Notes under the pieces: generated by a model | Seen by the model: the letters and a program-made list of their open reading frames with translations, nothing else | Told to the model about the DNA's origin: nothing | Databases searched by the model: none | Shown here: positions 1 to 8,281 of the stretch, piece by piece | How the letters are laid out: every line of letters begins with the position of its first letter | Position numbering within the stretch: the first letter of the stretch is position 1 | Program-made: the position numbers and the translations under genes | Source: Streptomyces sp. CC208A | Lineage (GTDB): Bacteria > Actinomycetota > Actinomycetes > Streptomycetales > Streptomycetaceae | Direction: 5' to 3' | DNA length: 64,000 nucleotides | NCBI RefSeq assembly: GCF_030010625.1 | Contig: NZ_JASCXN010000018.1 | Coordinates: 62,001-126,000 of the forward strand

Positions 1-1343
1 TGCCCGTGCGGCAGATCCGCGTGCCCGACCCGTCGGAAGGAGTCCGAGAGGACGGCCGGCGGGGCGTAGGAGGTGTCCGGCCGGCGGTCGGCGACGCGGA
101 ACTGCATCACGTCGGGTTCGAGGAGGTCGTTCCTCCGGTCCGAGGCGCCGGGGGCGATCCCCTCGAAGGTGTTGACCAGCTTCAGGGTCCGGCCGCGGAA
201 GGCGGTGAAGTCGACCAGGACGTCGGCCCGTTCGCCGGGGGAGAGGTTCAGGGCGCCGTCGACCGGGACCGGCCGGTCGAGCAGCCCCTGGTCGGTGCCG
301 ATCACCCGCAGCGCGCCCGGCACGGGCACCCCGTCCGCGAGCAGCATCAGCCGGTACATGCGGGAGTTGGCGGCGTTGACGATCCGGAAGCGGTACCAGC
401 GCGGCCGCACCTCCAGGTACGGCCAGACCACCCCGTTGACCAGGGTGTAGGGGGCGGCGTGCGCACGCATCAGCCGCTGCGGGCCGATCATCTCCACCTT
501 GTGCACCGAACGGCCGACCAGCGCGCCGGAGGCGTCCGTGTCGAAGTTCCGGTCGCTGAGGACGAGCGGCACGTCCTGACGGCCCCCGGGCAGACCGAGC
601 GCCGCCTCCTCCGCGGTGCGCGAGACGAAGAGGCCGGCGAGCCCGGCGTAGACGCTGAAGCGGCTCACGTGGTGGGTGTGGTCGTGGTACCAGAGCGTCG
701 TCGAGGCCTGGTCGTTCGGGTACGCGCTGAGCTGGACGTCCCCGGGGCCGATCAGGTTCTCCATCCACCCGTCGTTGCCGCCGCCGGTGAGCATGCCGTG
801 CAGGTGCACCGCGACCCAGGGCGGCAGATCGGCGACGCCCGCGACCTCCTGGCAGCCTTCCGTACCGGGGTAGTTGGAGACCGGGTCGGGAGAGGGACGG
901 GGCTGGTCGAAGTCGACGGCCTTGACGGGCAGGTTCCCGGTCAGCCGGTTCTCCCAGGTGATCCGGAGCGGCCGGCCGGCGGTCGCGGCGATCGTCGGAC
1001 CCGGGTACACGCCCTCGTACGTCCACATCGGCACCGGCGGCAGCTCCGAGTGCAGCGTGACGTCGGCGGTGACCATGCGCACGGTCAGCTCGTCGTGGTC
1101 GCCCCGGTCGCGGGGCCGGAGCACGGGCGGTATCCGCAGCGGGTCCTTGAACTTGGTGAGCTTCAGTTCGGGCGCCGAGGGCTCGGGGCCGCCGGGCACG
1201 GGCGGGGTGGCCGAGGCGGGCGACACGGGGAAGAGCGGGAGGGCCGCGGCGGCGAGCCCGAGGCCGGTGGCCGTACCGGCACGGAGAAGGGAGCGGCGGT
1301 CGATCCCCGTCACGGGCGGGGTTCTGTCGTCTGAGGGTTCCAT
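1..1343 (-). CDS. Multicopper oxidase, Tat-exported (C-terminus off the left edge)
   Basis: This is a copper oxidase of the laccase / CotA / phenoxazinone synthase type, which oxidises phenolic or aminophenolic substrates with O2. Only the first 447 residues are in the window. I read it directly from the reverse strand; the start is the ATG at 1341-1343. A twin-arginine motif (DRRSLLR, residues 15-21) is followed by a hydrophobic stretch and an Ala-x-Ala-like site near residue 45, so Tat export is expected. Type 2/3 copper motifs are visible: HLHG (178-181) and WYHDHTHH (216-223). The C-terminal type 1 copper site is outside the window. A strong hairpin separates it from the exporter gene upstream, so it is probably its own transcript. 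It could act as a late oxidative coupling enzyme for the adjacent polyketide, but that is inference. Confidence 0.88.
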   Translation of the reverse strand, partial: MEPSDDRTPPVTGIDRRSLLRAGTATGLGLAAAALPLFPVSPASATPPVPGGPEPSAPELKLTKFKDPLRIPPVLRPRDRGDHDELTVRMVTADVTLHSELPPVPMWTYEGVYPGPTIAATAGRPLRITWENRLTGNLPVKAVDFDQPRPSPDPVSNYPGTEGCQEVAGVADLPPWVAVHLHGMLTGGGNDGWMENLIGPGDVQLSAYPNDQASTTLWYHDHTHHVSRFSVYAGLAGLFVSRTAEEAALGLPGGRQDVPLVLSDRNFDTDASGALVGRSVHKVEMIGPQRLMRAHAAPYTLVNGVVWPYLEVRPRWYRFRIVNAANSRMYRLMLLADGVPVPGALRVIGTDQGLLDRPVPVDGALNLSPGERADVLVDFTAFRGRTLKLVNTFEGIAPGASDRRNDLLEPDVMQFRVADRRPDTSYAPPAVLSDSFRRVGHADLPHG

Positions 1344-1407
1344 GTCGGCCGACCGTAGGGTCGCCCGCTCATGGGACGGTCGACTTCCGCTGCACCGGAA
1401 CGGAGGC

Positions 1408-1443
1408 GGCGGCACCGCCGGCGGGAGCACCGGCGGTGCCGCC
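1408..1443 (-). terminator. Hairpin terminator after the polyketide operon
   Basis: There is a perfect 14-bp stem (1408-1421 with 1430-1443) around an 8-nt loop, in the 121-bp gap between the ABC exporter stop and the multicopper oxidase start. It has no U-tract, which is usual for Streptomyces. It marks the probable end of the operon that starts near 6325. Confidence 0.75.
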
Positions 1444-1464
1444 CCACGGGAGCGGGGGAGCGGA

Positions 1465-3246
1465 TCAGGCGGTGGCCAGCTCCCGCGAGTCCCGGTTCAC
1501 GAGCGTCGCGTAGTGCCCGCCCAGGGCGAGCAGTTCCTCGTGCGTGCCCCGCTCCGCGACCCGGCCCCGCTTCAGGACCACGATCTCGTCCGCGTTCCGG
1601 ATCGTCGAGAGCCGGTGGGCCACCGTGATCGTCGTCCGGCCCTCGCTCGCCGCGTCGATGGCCGCCTGCACGGCCTTCTCCGTCCGCGTGTCCAGCGCGC
1701 TCGTGGCCTCGTCGAGGACCAGGACCGGTGGGTCCCGCAGGATCGCGCGGGCGATCGCGAGGCGCTGCTTCTCCCCGCCCGAGAACCGGTAGCCGCGCTC
1801 GCCGACCACCGTGTCGTACCCGTCGGGCAGCGACATCAGATAGTCGTGGATGTGCGCGATCCGCGCCGCAGCCACCAGTTCCTCGTCGGTCGCGTCCGGC
1901 TTCGCGAAGCGCAGGTTCTCGGCGACCGTGGCGTGGAACAGGTACGTCTCCTGGGAGACCACGCCCACCGCCGCCGTCAGTGTCCCGAAGGACAGGTCCC
2001 GCACGTCGATCCCGTCGATCGTCACGACACCCGACGTCGGGTCGTACAGACGCGGGATCAGGTAGCTCAGCGTCGTCTTGCCCGAACCGGTCTCCCCGAC
2101 GATCGCCAGACTCCGCCCGGCCGGCACCGTCACGTCCACCCCGTCCAGCGTGGGCCGCTCCGCTCCCGCGTAGGTGAAGCCCACCCCGCTCAGGCGCACC
2201 TCGCCGCGCACCTTCCCGGGCTCCACCGGGTGCTCCGGCTCGGCGACGTCCACCGGCAGGTCCAGGTACTCGAAGATGCGGGCGAACAGCTCCAGCGAGC
2301 TCTGGACGTCGATCCCGACCGTCAGGAGCCGCTGCGCCGGACGGAACAGGGCCTGCTGGAGGGTGGTGAAGGCGACGAGCGAGCCGATCGAGACGGCCAT
2401 CTGCCCGCCGCTCGCCGTCAGCCCCGCCACCCAGTAGATGACCGCCGGCATCGACGCCATGACGATCCAGATCGTCGACTGGTACCAGAGCCCCGCCGTG
2501 CTCGCCCGCACCTCGATCGTGGTCAGCCTGCGCGACTGCTCCGCGAACGTGTCCGTGAGCGAACGCGCCCGGCCCATCGTGTGGCCCAGCATGATCCCGC
2601 TGACCGACAGCGACTCCTGCACGGTGGCCGACAGTTCGGCGAACTGCTTCTGCCGGTCCCGGGTGATGACCCGGCGCTCGTCCCCGACGTGCCGGCTCAC
2701 CCACACGAACCCCGGCAGCATCAGCAGCGAGGCCAGTGTCAGCCGCCAGTCGATCAACAGCATCGCCGTCGTCGTCGCGAGGACGATCGTCAGGTCCGCC
2801 ACCAGGGCGGTCGCGGTCGTCGTCACGGTGACCTGCATCCCGCCGATGTCATGGGCGATGCGCGACTGCACCTCCCCCGTCCGCGTCCGGGTGAAGAACG
2901 CCAGCGACATGCGCTGGAGGTGCGCGTAGACGGCCGTCCGCAGATCGTGCATGACCGCCTGGCCGACCTTCGCCGACACATGGGTCTGCCACACGTTGAA
3001 CGAACTCGTCGCGACCGACACCACGACCATGCCGAGCGCGAGCGCCGACAGCAGCCCCGTCCGCCCCTGTGGCAGCGCCGTGTCCATGATCTCCCGGATC
3101 AGGAACGGGTTCACGAGGGAGACCAGGGACGAGCCCGTCACCAGGAGCGCCACGGACACCAGGCTCCTCCGGTACGGGCGGAACAGCCCGATGATGCGGC
3201 GCTTCTGTACGGGGGGACGCTCGTCCGCCGACCCGGTGATGCCCAC
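1465..3246 (-). CDS. ABC exporter, fused permease/ATPase
   Basis: This 593-residue half-transporter combines an N-terminal six-helix exporter domain (about residues 20-320) with a C-terminal nucleotide-binding domain. Walker A (GETGSGKTT), the signature motif (FSGGEKQRLAIARA) and Walker B (PPVLVLDEATSALD) are all intact, so it should be active as a homodimer at the plasma membrane. The GTG start at 3246 has AGGAGG six bases upstream. It begins about 20 bp after the chain-length factor stop, so it is co-transcribed with the polyketide synthase genes. It likely exports the polyketide or gives self-resistance; the substrate is inferred from context. Confidence 0.9.
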   Translation of the reverse strand: MGITGSADERPPVQKRRIIGLFRPYRRSLVSVALLVTGSSLVSLVNPFLIREIMDTALPQGRTGLLSALALGMVVVSVATSSFNVWQTHVSAKVGQAVMHDLRTAVYAHLQRMSLAFFTRTRTGEVQSRIAHDIGGMQVTVTTTATALVADLTIVLATTTAMLLIDWRLTLASLLMLPGFVWVSRHVGDERRVITRDRQKQFAELSATVQESLSVSGIMLGHTMGRARSLTDTFAEQSRRLTTIEVRASTAGLWYQSTIWIVMASMPAVIYWVAGLTASGGQMAVSIGSLVAFTTLQQALFRPAQRLLTVGIDVQSSLELFARIFEYLDLPVDVAEPEHPVEPGKVRGEVRLSGVGFTYAGAERPTLDGVDVTVPAGRSLAIVGETGSGKTTLSYLIPRLYDPTSGVVTIDGIDVRDLSFGTLTAAVGVVSQETYLFHATVAENLRFAKPDATDEELVAAARIAHIHDYLMSLPDGYDTVVGERGYRFSGGEKQRLAIARAILRDPPVLVLDEATSALDTRTEKAVQAAIDAASEGRTTITVAHRLSTIRNADEIVVLKRGRVAERGTHEELLALGGHYATLVNRDSRELATA

Positions 3247-3266
3247 TCCGGCCTCCTCTCCCTCGG

Positions 3267-4490
3267 TCAGTTCCAGTCGACGGAGCGCAGGACGACGGCG
3301 GAGTTGAAGCCGCCGTGGCCACGGGCGAGGACGAGCGCCGTCGACACCGGGGTGTCCCGGGCCGCGGTGACCAGGTCGAGGTCGTAGTCGGGCGAGAGCG
3401 TGACGTTCGCCGTCGGCGGGATCACCCCGTCGCGCATGGCGAGCAGTGCGGTCGCGACGTCCAGCGGTGCCGCACCCGAACCCAGCCGCCCCGTCATCGT
3501 CTTCGGCGCGGTGACCGGGACGCCCCGCGGCCCGAAGACCCCGGTGAGCGCCGTCGCCTCGATCCGGTCGAGCTCCGGCACACCGGACGCGTCGGCGAAG
3601 ACCACGTCGATGTCGCCGGCCCCCAGGCCCGCGTCCTCGAGCGCGATCTCGATCGCCTTCCGCAGCGTCGGCTCACGGCCGCTGTCCGGAGCCGGGTCGA
3701 AGGTCGAGCCGTAGCCGCAGATCTCCCCGTACACCTCGGTCGCCCCACGGCGGCGGGCCGCCTCGGCGTCCTCCAGGACCAGCAGCGCGCCGCCCTCGCC
3801 GGGCACGTACCCGGAGGCGTCCGCGTCGAAGGGCAGATAGGCGCGGTCGGGCCGCTCCTCCGTGCTCATCCTCCCGCTGGTCAGCTGGGCGACCCAGCCC
3901 CACGGGCAGATCGCCGCGTCGACGCCGCCCGACAGGATCAGATCGCTGCCCTTGCGGACCAGACGGCGCGCGTGCGCCAGCGCGTCCAGACCGCCGGCCT
4001 GGTCGCTGACGACCACACCGCTGGGGCCGCGCAGCCCGTGCCGGATGGAGATCTGGCCGGTGTTCACCGCGTAGAACCAGGCGAAGGACTGGTACGCGGA
4101 GACGTGCTGACCGCCCTTGCTCCACAGGTTCCGCAGCTGGTCCTGGCCGAACTCGAAGCCGCCCGAGGTACTGGCGGTCATCACGCCCATGCCGTACCCG
4201 TCGGCCCCCTCCGTGCTCACCCCGGCGTCCGTCAGAGCGTGCTCGGCGCCGACGAGCGCGAGCTGCGTCATGCGGTCCGTCTGCGGCACGAGCCGGCTCG
4301 GCAGGTGCTCCTTGACGACGAAGCCGTCGATCTCACCGGCGAGCTTCGAGGGGTACCGCTCCGGGTCGAAGCGCTCGATGCGGCCGATGCCGCTCTTCGA
4401 GGCGCGCGTCGCCTCCCAGTACTCCGTCACGCCGAAACCGTTGGGCGACACGACACCGATGCCGGTCACCACGACCTTGGTGGAGTTCAT
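3267..4490 (-). CDS. Type II PKS chain-length factor (KS-beta)
   Basis: This 407-residue ketosynthase-fold protein is the partner subunit of an aromatic (type II) polyketide synthase. The ketosynthase nucleophile is replaced by glutamine: VSDQAGGLDA places Gln164 where KS-alpha has Cys, the hallmark of chain-length factors. It forms a heterodimer with the product of the gene just upstream and sets chain length; the Gln subunit decarboxylates malonyl-ACP. Its ATG overlaps the KS-alpha TGA (ATGA, 4487-4490), showing translational coupling and expected 1:1 stoichiometry. Confidence 0.95.
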   Translation of the reverse strand: MNSTKVVVTGIGVVSPNGFGVTEYWEATRASKSGIGRIERFDPERYPSKLAGEIDGFVVKEHLPSRLVPQTDRMTQLALVGAEHALTDAGVSTEGADGYGMGVMTASTSGGFEFGQDQLRNLWSKGGQHVSAYQSFAWFYAVNTGQISIRHGLRGPSGVVVSDQAGGLDALAHARRLVRKGSDLILSGGVDAAICPWGWVAQLTSGRMSTEERPDRAYLPFDADASGYVPGEGGALLVLEDAEAARRRGATEVYGEICGYGSTFDPAPDSGREPTLRKAIEIALEDAGLGAGDIDVVFADASGVPELDRIEATALTGVFGPRGVPVTAPKTMTGRLGSGAAPLDVATALLAMRDGVIPPTANVTLSPDYDLDLVTAARDTPVSTALVLARGHGGFNSAVVLRSVDWN

Positions 4491-5758
4491 GCCGTCGTCC
4501 TGTCCGGTCGGGCGAGAACCATCGCGCTCTGGAAGCCGCCGAATCCGCTGCCGACCGTCAGCACCGTGTCGGTGCGCCAGTCACGCGCGGTCAGCGGCAC
4601 GTAGTCGAGATCGCACTCGGGGTCGGGCGTGTGCAGGTTCGCGGTAGGGGGCACCACGTTGTTCTCCATGGCGAGGACGGAGGCGGCGATCTCGATCGAG
4701 CCGATCGCGCCGAGCGAGTGGCCGACCATCGACTTGATCGAGCTCACGGGGGTCCGGTAGGCGTGCTCGCCGAGGCTGCGCTTGAAGGCGCTGGTCTCGT
4801 GCCGGTCGTTCTGCTTGGTGCCCGAGCCGTGGGCGTTGACGTAGTCCACGGCCTCCGGGGCGAGCCTCGCCTCGTCCAGCGCGGAGCGGATGGCCTCGGC
4901 CATCTCCCGGCCGTCGGGGCGCAGCCCGGTCATGTGGAAGGCGTTGCAGCGGCTGGCGTAGCCGGCGACCTCGGCGTAGATGTGGGCGCCGCGCCGGCGG
5001 GCCGACTCCAGCTCCTCCAGGACGAACATCGCCGCGCCCTCGCCGAGGACGAATCCGTTACGGGTCAGGTCGAAGGGCCGGGAGGCGTGCTCGGCGTCGT
5101 CGTTGCGCGAGGTCGTGGCCTTGATCGCGTCGAAGCAGGCCACCGAGATCGGCGAGATCGGCGCGTCCGAGGCACCGGTGACCATCACGTCGGCGGAGCC
5201 GTCACGGATCAGTTCGGCCGCGTATCCGACCGAGTCGATGCCGGACGTACAGCCGGTGGAGACCACCGTCGAGGGGCCCTCGGCGCCGACCGCCCAGGCC
5301 ACCTCGGCCGCGAACGAGCTGGGCACGAAGTAGTTGTAGAGGTGCGGGACGGCGTACGTGTGGTCGACCAGTTCCAGCCGGCCGCCGTCGCTGACGACCC
5401 GGTACTCCTCGTCGAGCCCCATCGTCGCGCCGACGGCGCTGCCGACCGCCACACCGATCCGGTGCGGCGCGTGCGCGCCCACGTCGAGACCGCTGTCCGC
5501 CATCGCCTCACGCGCCGTGACCAGCGCGAACTGCGCCGCCCTGTCGGTGCGCCGGATCTCCTGCGGGCTGAGCCCGTGCTCCTCCGGGTCGAAGTCGATC
5601 TCGGCCGCGACCCGGGAGCGGAACGGCGCGGGATCGAAGAAGGTGATCCCCCGCGTCGCCGTCCGGCCCTCGCTCAGCAGGCTCCAGAAGTTCTTGGCCC
5701 CGATCCCGCCCGGAGCCGCCACGCCGACTCCGGTGACGACCACACGCCTGCCGGTCAC
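4487..5758 (-). CDS. Type II PKS ketosynthase alpha
   Basis: This 423-residue condensing enzyme builds a poly-beta-keto chain from malonyl-ACP. The catalytic residues are present: Cys170 in VSTGCTSGID, His310 in NAHGSGT and His347 in GHSLGAIG. The GTG start at 5758 overlaps the cyclase stop (GTGA). The order cyclase, KS, CLF is like spore-pigment and other aromatic clusters, but no acyl carrier protein, aromatase or ketoreductase follows. The carrier must come from outside the visible operon or from elsewhere in the genome. Confidence 0.95.
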   Translation of the reverse strand: MTGRRVVVTGVGVAAPGGIGAKNFWSLLSEGRTATRGITFFDPAPFRSRVAAEIDFDPEEHGLSPQEIRRTDRAAQFALVTAREAMADSGLDVGAHAPHRIGVAVGSAVGATMGLDEEYRVVSDGGRLELVDHTYAVPHLYNYFVPSSFAAEVAWAVGAEGPSTVVSTGCTSGIDSVGYAAELIRDGSADVMVTGASDAPISPISVACFDAIKATTSRNDDAEHASRPFDLTRNGFVLGEGAAMFVLEELESARRRGAHIYAEVAGYASRCNAFHMTGLRPDGREMAEAIRSALDEARLAPEAVDYVNAHGSGTKQNDRHETSAFKRSLGEHAYRTPVSSIKSMVGHSLGAIGSIEIAASVLAMENNVVPPTANLHTPDPECDLDYVPLTARDWRTDTVLTVGSGFGGFQSAMVLARPDRTTA

Positions 5759-6081
5759 TGAGACTCCCAGTGGTAGAAACGCTTCGCCATCGCGTCCGCG
5801 GGGGAGCGCCAGGTCGCCGGGTCGTAGGCCTCGATGAAGGGCTTCAGGTCCTGGCTGATCCGCACGAAACGGGGGTCGGTCTTCGCCTTCTCGATCAGCT
5901 CTCCGCCGTCCTCGCCGTCGAAGTCCTGGAGGTGGAAGTACAGACCGTTGAACATGAAGAGCTGACGTCGCCGCGTCCCCATGCGGTGCGGCATCTCGGT
6001 CTCGTCGAAAGCGCCGAAGAGCCGCGCCACCTCGTCACTCGAGCGGGAGTCCATTCGGGCCACTATCAGATTGCTGTGCAT
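5755..6081 (-). CDS. TcmI-type polyketide cyclase
   Basis: This small (108-residue) dimeric alpha/beta-barrel protein belongs to the TcmI family of type II polyketide cyclases, which close a late ring. Family features are the N-terminal MHSNLIVARM strand, the RRRQLFMFNGLYFHLQDF segment and the C-terminal SPADAMAKRFYHW. The start at 6081 is set by AAGGAGG placed 6-7 bases upstream; a longer open frame to 6252 has no comparable site. It is the first biosynthetic gene of the operon and overlaps the ketosynthase start. TcmI homologues in spore-pigment (whiE) clusters are typical relatives. Confidence 0.9.
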   Translation of the reverse strand: MHSNLIVARMDSRSSDEVARLFGAFDETEMPHRMGTRRRQLFMFNGLYFHLQDFDGEDGGELIEKAKTDPRFVRISQDLKPFIEAYDPATWRSPADAMAKRFYHWESQ

Positions 6082-6112
6082 TCGACCGCCTCCTTGGGGA
6101 TGTGCTGCGCCC

Positions 6113-6325
6113 TTATCGCAGTTGCTTGACCAGTGCCGACCATGCGGCGAGCTCCTCTTCCGACAACGACGGCGGACAGGGCTGGCCGGTGGGGGAAGGT
6201 GGAGGCCAGCAGTCCTGCCACTCCAGAGGCGGATACATTCCGTTCCACGCAAAGCCCATCCACATCAGGCCCTTGCTGAAGTCCTGCCATATGAATCGCA
6301 TGGCGGACCTGAGCTTTGAGCCCAT
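6113..6325 (-). CDS. Small Trp/Pro-rich protein at the head of the PKS operon
   Basis: This is a 70-residue protein that I do not recognise. It starts at the ATG at 6325 with GGAG six bases upstream; an ATG at 6337 is possible but has no ribosome site. The N-terminal half is basic and aromatic (RFIWQDFSKGLMWMGFAWNGMY), followed by PPLEWQDCWPPP and a short acidic helix near the end (LSEEELAAWSALVKQL). It lacks the DSL phosphopantetheine motif, so it is not an acyl carrier protein. It ends 31 bp before the cyclase start on the same strand, so it is probably part of the same transcript. Its role is unknown. Confidence 0.6.
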   Translation of the reverse strand: MGSKLRSAMRFIWQDFSKGLMWMGFAWNGMYPPLEWQDCWPPPSPTGQPCPPSLSEEELAAWSALVKQLR

Positions 6326-6451
6326 GTCAGTCTCCATTCGCCGGGAACCACCCGGTGCCCACCTTGGGCGACCTCTCTCGAGACGAAGTCGGAAGACCGT
6401 CGAACTCCGGTGGAGCGTCGGCGACCCGGCCGGACGCGGGGGCACGGGAAA

Positions 6452-6483
6452 GGGGCGGCTCCCGGTGGTGCCGGAGCCGCCCC
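6452..6483 (-). terminator. Hairpin terminator of the cys-ssu operon
   Basis: There is an 11-bp perfect stem (6452-6462 with 6473-6483) and a 10-nt loop, 20 bp downstream of the ssuC stop. It insulates the PKS operon promoter region (6326-6450) from the sulfonate operon. Confidence 0.65.
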
Positions 6484-6503
6484 CGCGGGGGGTGACGGTA
6501 CGG

Positions 6504-7394
6504 TCAGCGCGAGGCGACGAGCAGCCCCCGGGACCGCAGTACCCGGCGCTCCAGCGGGGCGAAGCACAGCAGGTCGACGGCGACCCCGACGACGAGCATC
6601 AGGACGATCCCGACGAGTACGCCGGCCATGTCGGAGAACTCCCGCTGGTTCTCCAGATAGCGCCCGAGCCCGAGCCCGAGTTCGGGCGAGGAGGCGATCA
6701 GCTCGGCGGCCATCAGGGAGCGCCAGGAGAACGCCCAGCCCTGCTTGAGCCCGGCCAGGTAGCCGGGCAGGGCGGCCGGCAGCAGGACGTACCGGGCGCC
6801 GCGCGCCCCGGTCGCGCCGAGCGTCCGGCCGGCCCGCAGGAAGAGCGGTGGGACCTGGTCGATCCCGGATATCAGCCCGTTGGAGATCGACGGCACCGCG
6901 CCGAGCAGGATCACCGCGTACATCGCCGAGTCGTCGATGCCGAGCCAGATCACGGCGGCCGGCACCCAGGCGACCGACGGCAGCGACTGGAGCCCGGCGA
7001 GGACGGGGCCGACGGCGGCCCGTACGGGGTGGACCCGGGCGACGAGCAGACCGAGGGGAGTGCCGATCGCGAGGGCGAGCAGGAAGCCCGAGATCCCGCG
7101 CCACAGGCTGGTCCAGATGATCGAGAACAGGGTGCCCTCGTACCAGAGGTCGGTGAGGGCGACCCACACGTCGGCCGGGGCCGGCAGTTTGTCGGGGGTC
7201 GTCAGGCGCAGGCTGTGGGCGAGCTGCCAGACGCCGAGCACCAGGGCGACGCCGAGGAGCGGCGGCAGCGCCTTCCGCCGCAGCACCCGGCCGAGCGGGG
7301 CGCGCTCCGCGGGCACGGTCTCCAGCGCGTCGAGCCCGGCCCCGACCCCGGCGGACTCGTCGGCGCGCGGGCGGGTGTCAGTGCTGGACGACAT
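6504..7394 (-). CDS. ssuC: Sulfonate/nitrate-type ABC transporter permease
   Basis: This integral membrane permease of the SsuC/TauC family has about six transmembrane helices. The EAA-like cytoplasmic loop is visible around GATGARGARYVLLPAALP, the contact site for the ATPase. I chose the ATG at 7394 (GGGGAGA upstream); the frame is open to a GTG at 7412. It overlaps the end of ssuB by 17 bp. With ssuA and ssuB it forms a complete importer for alkanesulfonates or a similar oxyanion. The cysteine-biosynthesis genes upstream in the same operon favour a sulfur compound over nitrate. Confidence 0.85.
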   Translation of the reverse strand: MSSSTDTRPRADESAGVGAGLDALETVPAERAPLGRVLRRKALPPLLGVALVLGVWQLAHSLRLTTPDKLPAPADVWVALTDLWYEGTLFSIIWTSLWRGISGFLLALAIGTPLGLLVARVHPVRAAVGPVLAGLQSLPSVAWVPAAVIWLGIDDSAMYAVILLGAVPSISNGLISGIDQVPPLFLRAGRTLGATGARGARYVLLPAALPGYLAGLKQGWAFSWRSLMAAELIASSPELGLGLGRYLENQREFSDMAGVLVGIVLMLVVGVAVDLLCFAPLERRVLRSRGLLVASR

Positions 7395-8190
7395 GGCGGC
7401 GGATCTCCCCACGCAGGTGCTCGGTGATCTCGGAGGACAGCGCCGCGACCCCGGCGGACTCGGGGCGGCGCGGCTGCGGAAGGTCGACGCTCCACTCGCG
7501 GGCGATCCGGCCGGGCCGCGACGACAGGAGCACGACGCGCCCGCCGAGCCGGACGGCCTCGCTCACGTTGTGCGTGACGAACAGGACGGTGAGCCCGTGC
7601 TCGGCCCAGATCCGGGTCAGTTCGTCGTGCAGGACGTCCCGGGTGATGGCGTCAAGGGCGGCGAACGGCTCGTCCATCAGGAGGACGCGCGCGCCCTGGG
7701 CGAGGGCGCGGGCCAGGGCGACGCGCTGGCGCATGCCGCCGGACAGCTCGTGCACCCGCTTGCCGTGGGCGCCGCCGAGCCGGACCAGGCCGAGGAGCCG
7801 CTCGGCCTCGGCCCGGCGCCGCTCGCGCGGGACCCCGGCCAGCCGCAGTGCCAGCTCGACGTTGCCGCCGGCGGTCAGCCACGGGAACAGCGCGTGGTCC
7901 TGGAACATCAGGGCCGGCCGGGGGCCGGGCACCTCGACGGCCCCGGAATCGGGCGCGTCGAGCCCCGCCACCAGGTTCAGCAGCGTGGACTTGCCGCAGC
8001 CCGAGGCGCCGAGCAGGGTGACGAACTCGCCCGGGGCGACGTCCAGGTCGATGCCGTCGAGCACGGGCACGCCCGTGCCGGGGCGCCCGAAGGTCTTGGA
8101 GACCCGCGTGAGCCGCACGGCGGGGGGCGGTGCCGGGGCGGCGGCCCCGACACGGCGAGTGTCCTTCTGGGGGGTCAGTGCCGTGGTCAC
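7378..8190 (-). CDS. ssuB: Sulfonate ABC transporter ATPase
   Basis: This nucleotide-binding subunit has Walker A (GASGCGKST), the signature LSGGMRQRVALARA, Walker B (RVLLMDEPFAALD) and the switch His (FVTHNV). It energises uptake through SsuC. The GTG at 8190 is preferred because AGGAGG lies five bases upstream; the GTG at 8196 would sit on top of that site. A 91-bp gap separates it from ssuA, with no clear terminator. Confidence 0.87.
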   Translation of the reverse strand: MTTALTPQKDTRRVGAAAPAPPPAVRLTRVSKTFGRPGTGVPVLDGIDLDVAPGEFVTLLGASGCGKSTLLNLVAGLDAPDSGAVEVPGPRPALMFQDHALFPWLTAGGNVELALRLAGVPRERRRAEAERLLGLVRLGGAHGKRVHELSGGMRQRVALARALAQGARVLLMDEPFAALDAITRDVLHDELTRIWAEHGLTVLFVTHNVSEAVRLGGRVVLLSSRPGRIAREWSVDLPQPRRPESAGVAALSSEITEHLRGEIRRHVVQH

Positions 8191-8281
8191 GGGCACCTCC
8201 TGAGGGAGTGGTCGGGGAGGACGGACGGAGCGCGGCCGCGCGCGTGTCCGGGGTGCGGCGCGGCGGGGTGGCCGTACGGCG

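Noticed and set aside
6..1334. Long plus-strand open frame opposite the multicopper oxidase
   Set aside because: The translation is low-complexity Arg/Gly/Val sequence with no family pattern, while the reverse strand gives a clear multicopper oxidase with copper motifs. It is a GC-bias shadow.
6113..6325. Small protein as the missing acyl carrier protein
   Set aside because: There is no DSL-type serine attachment motif and the composition is wrong for an ACP.
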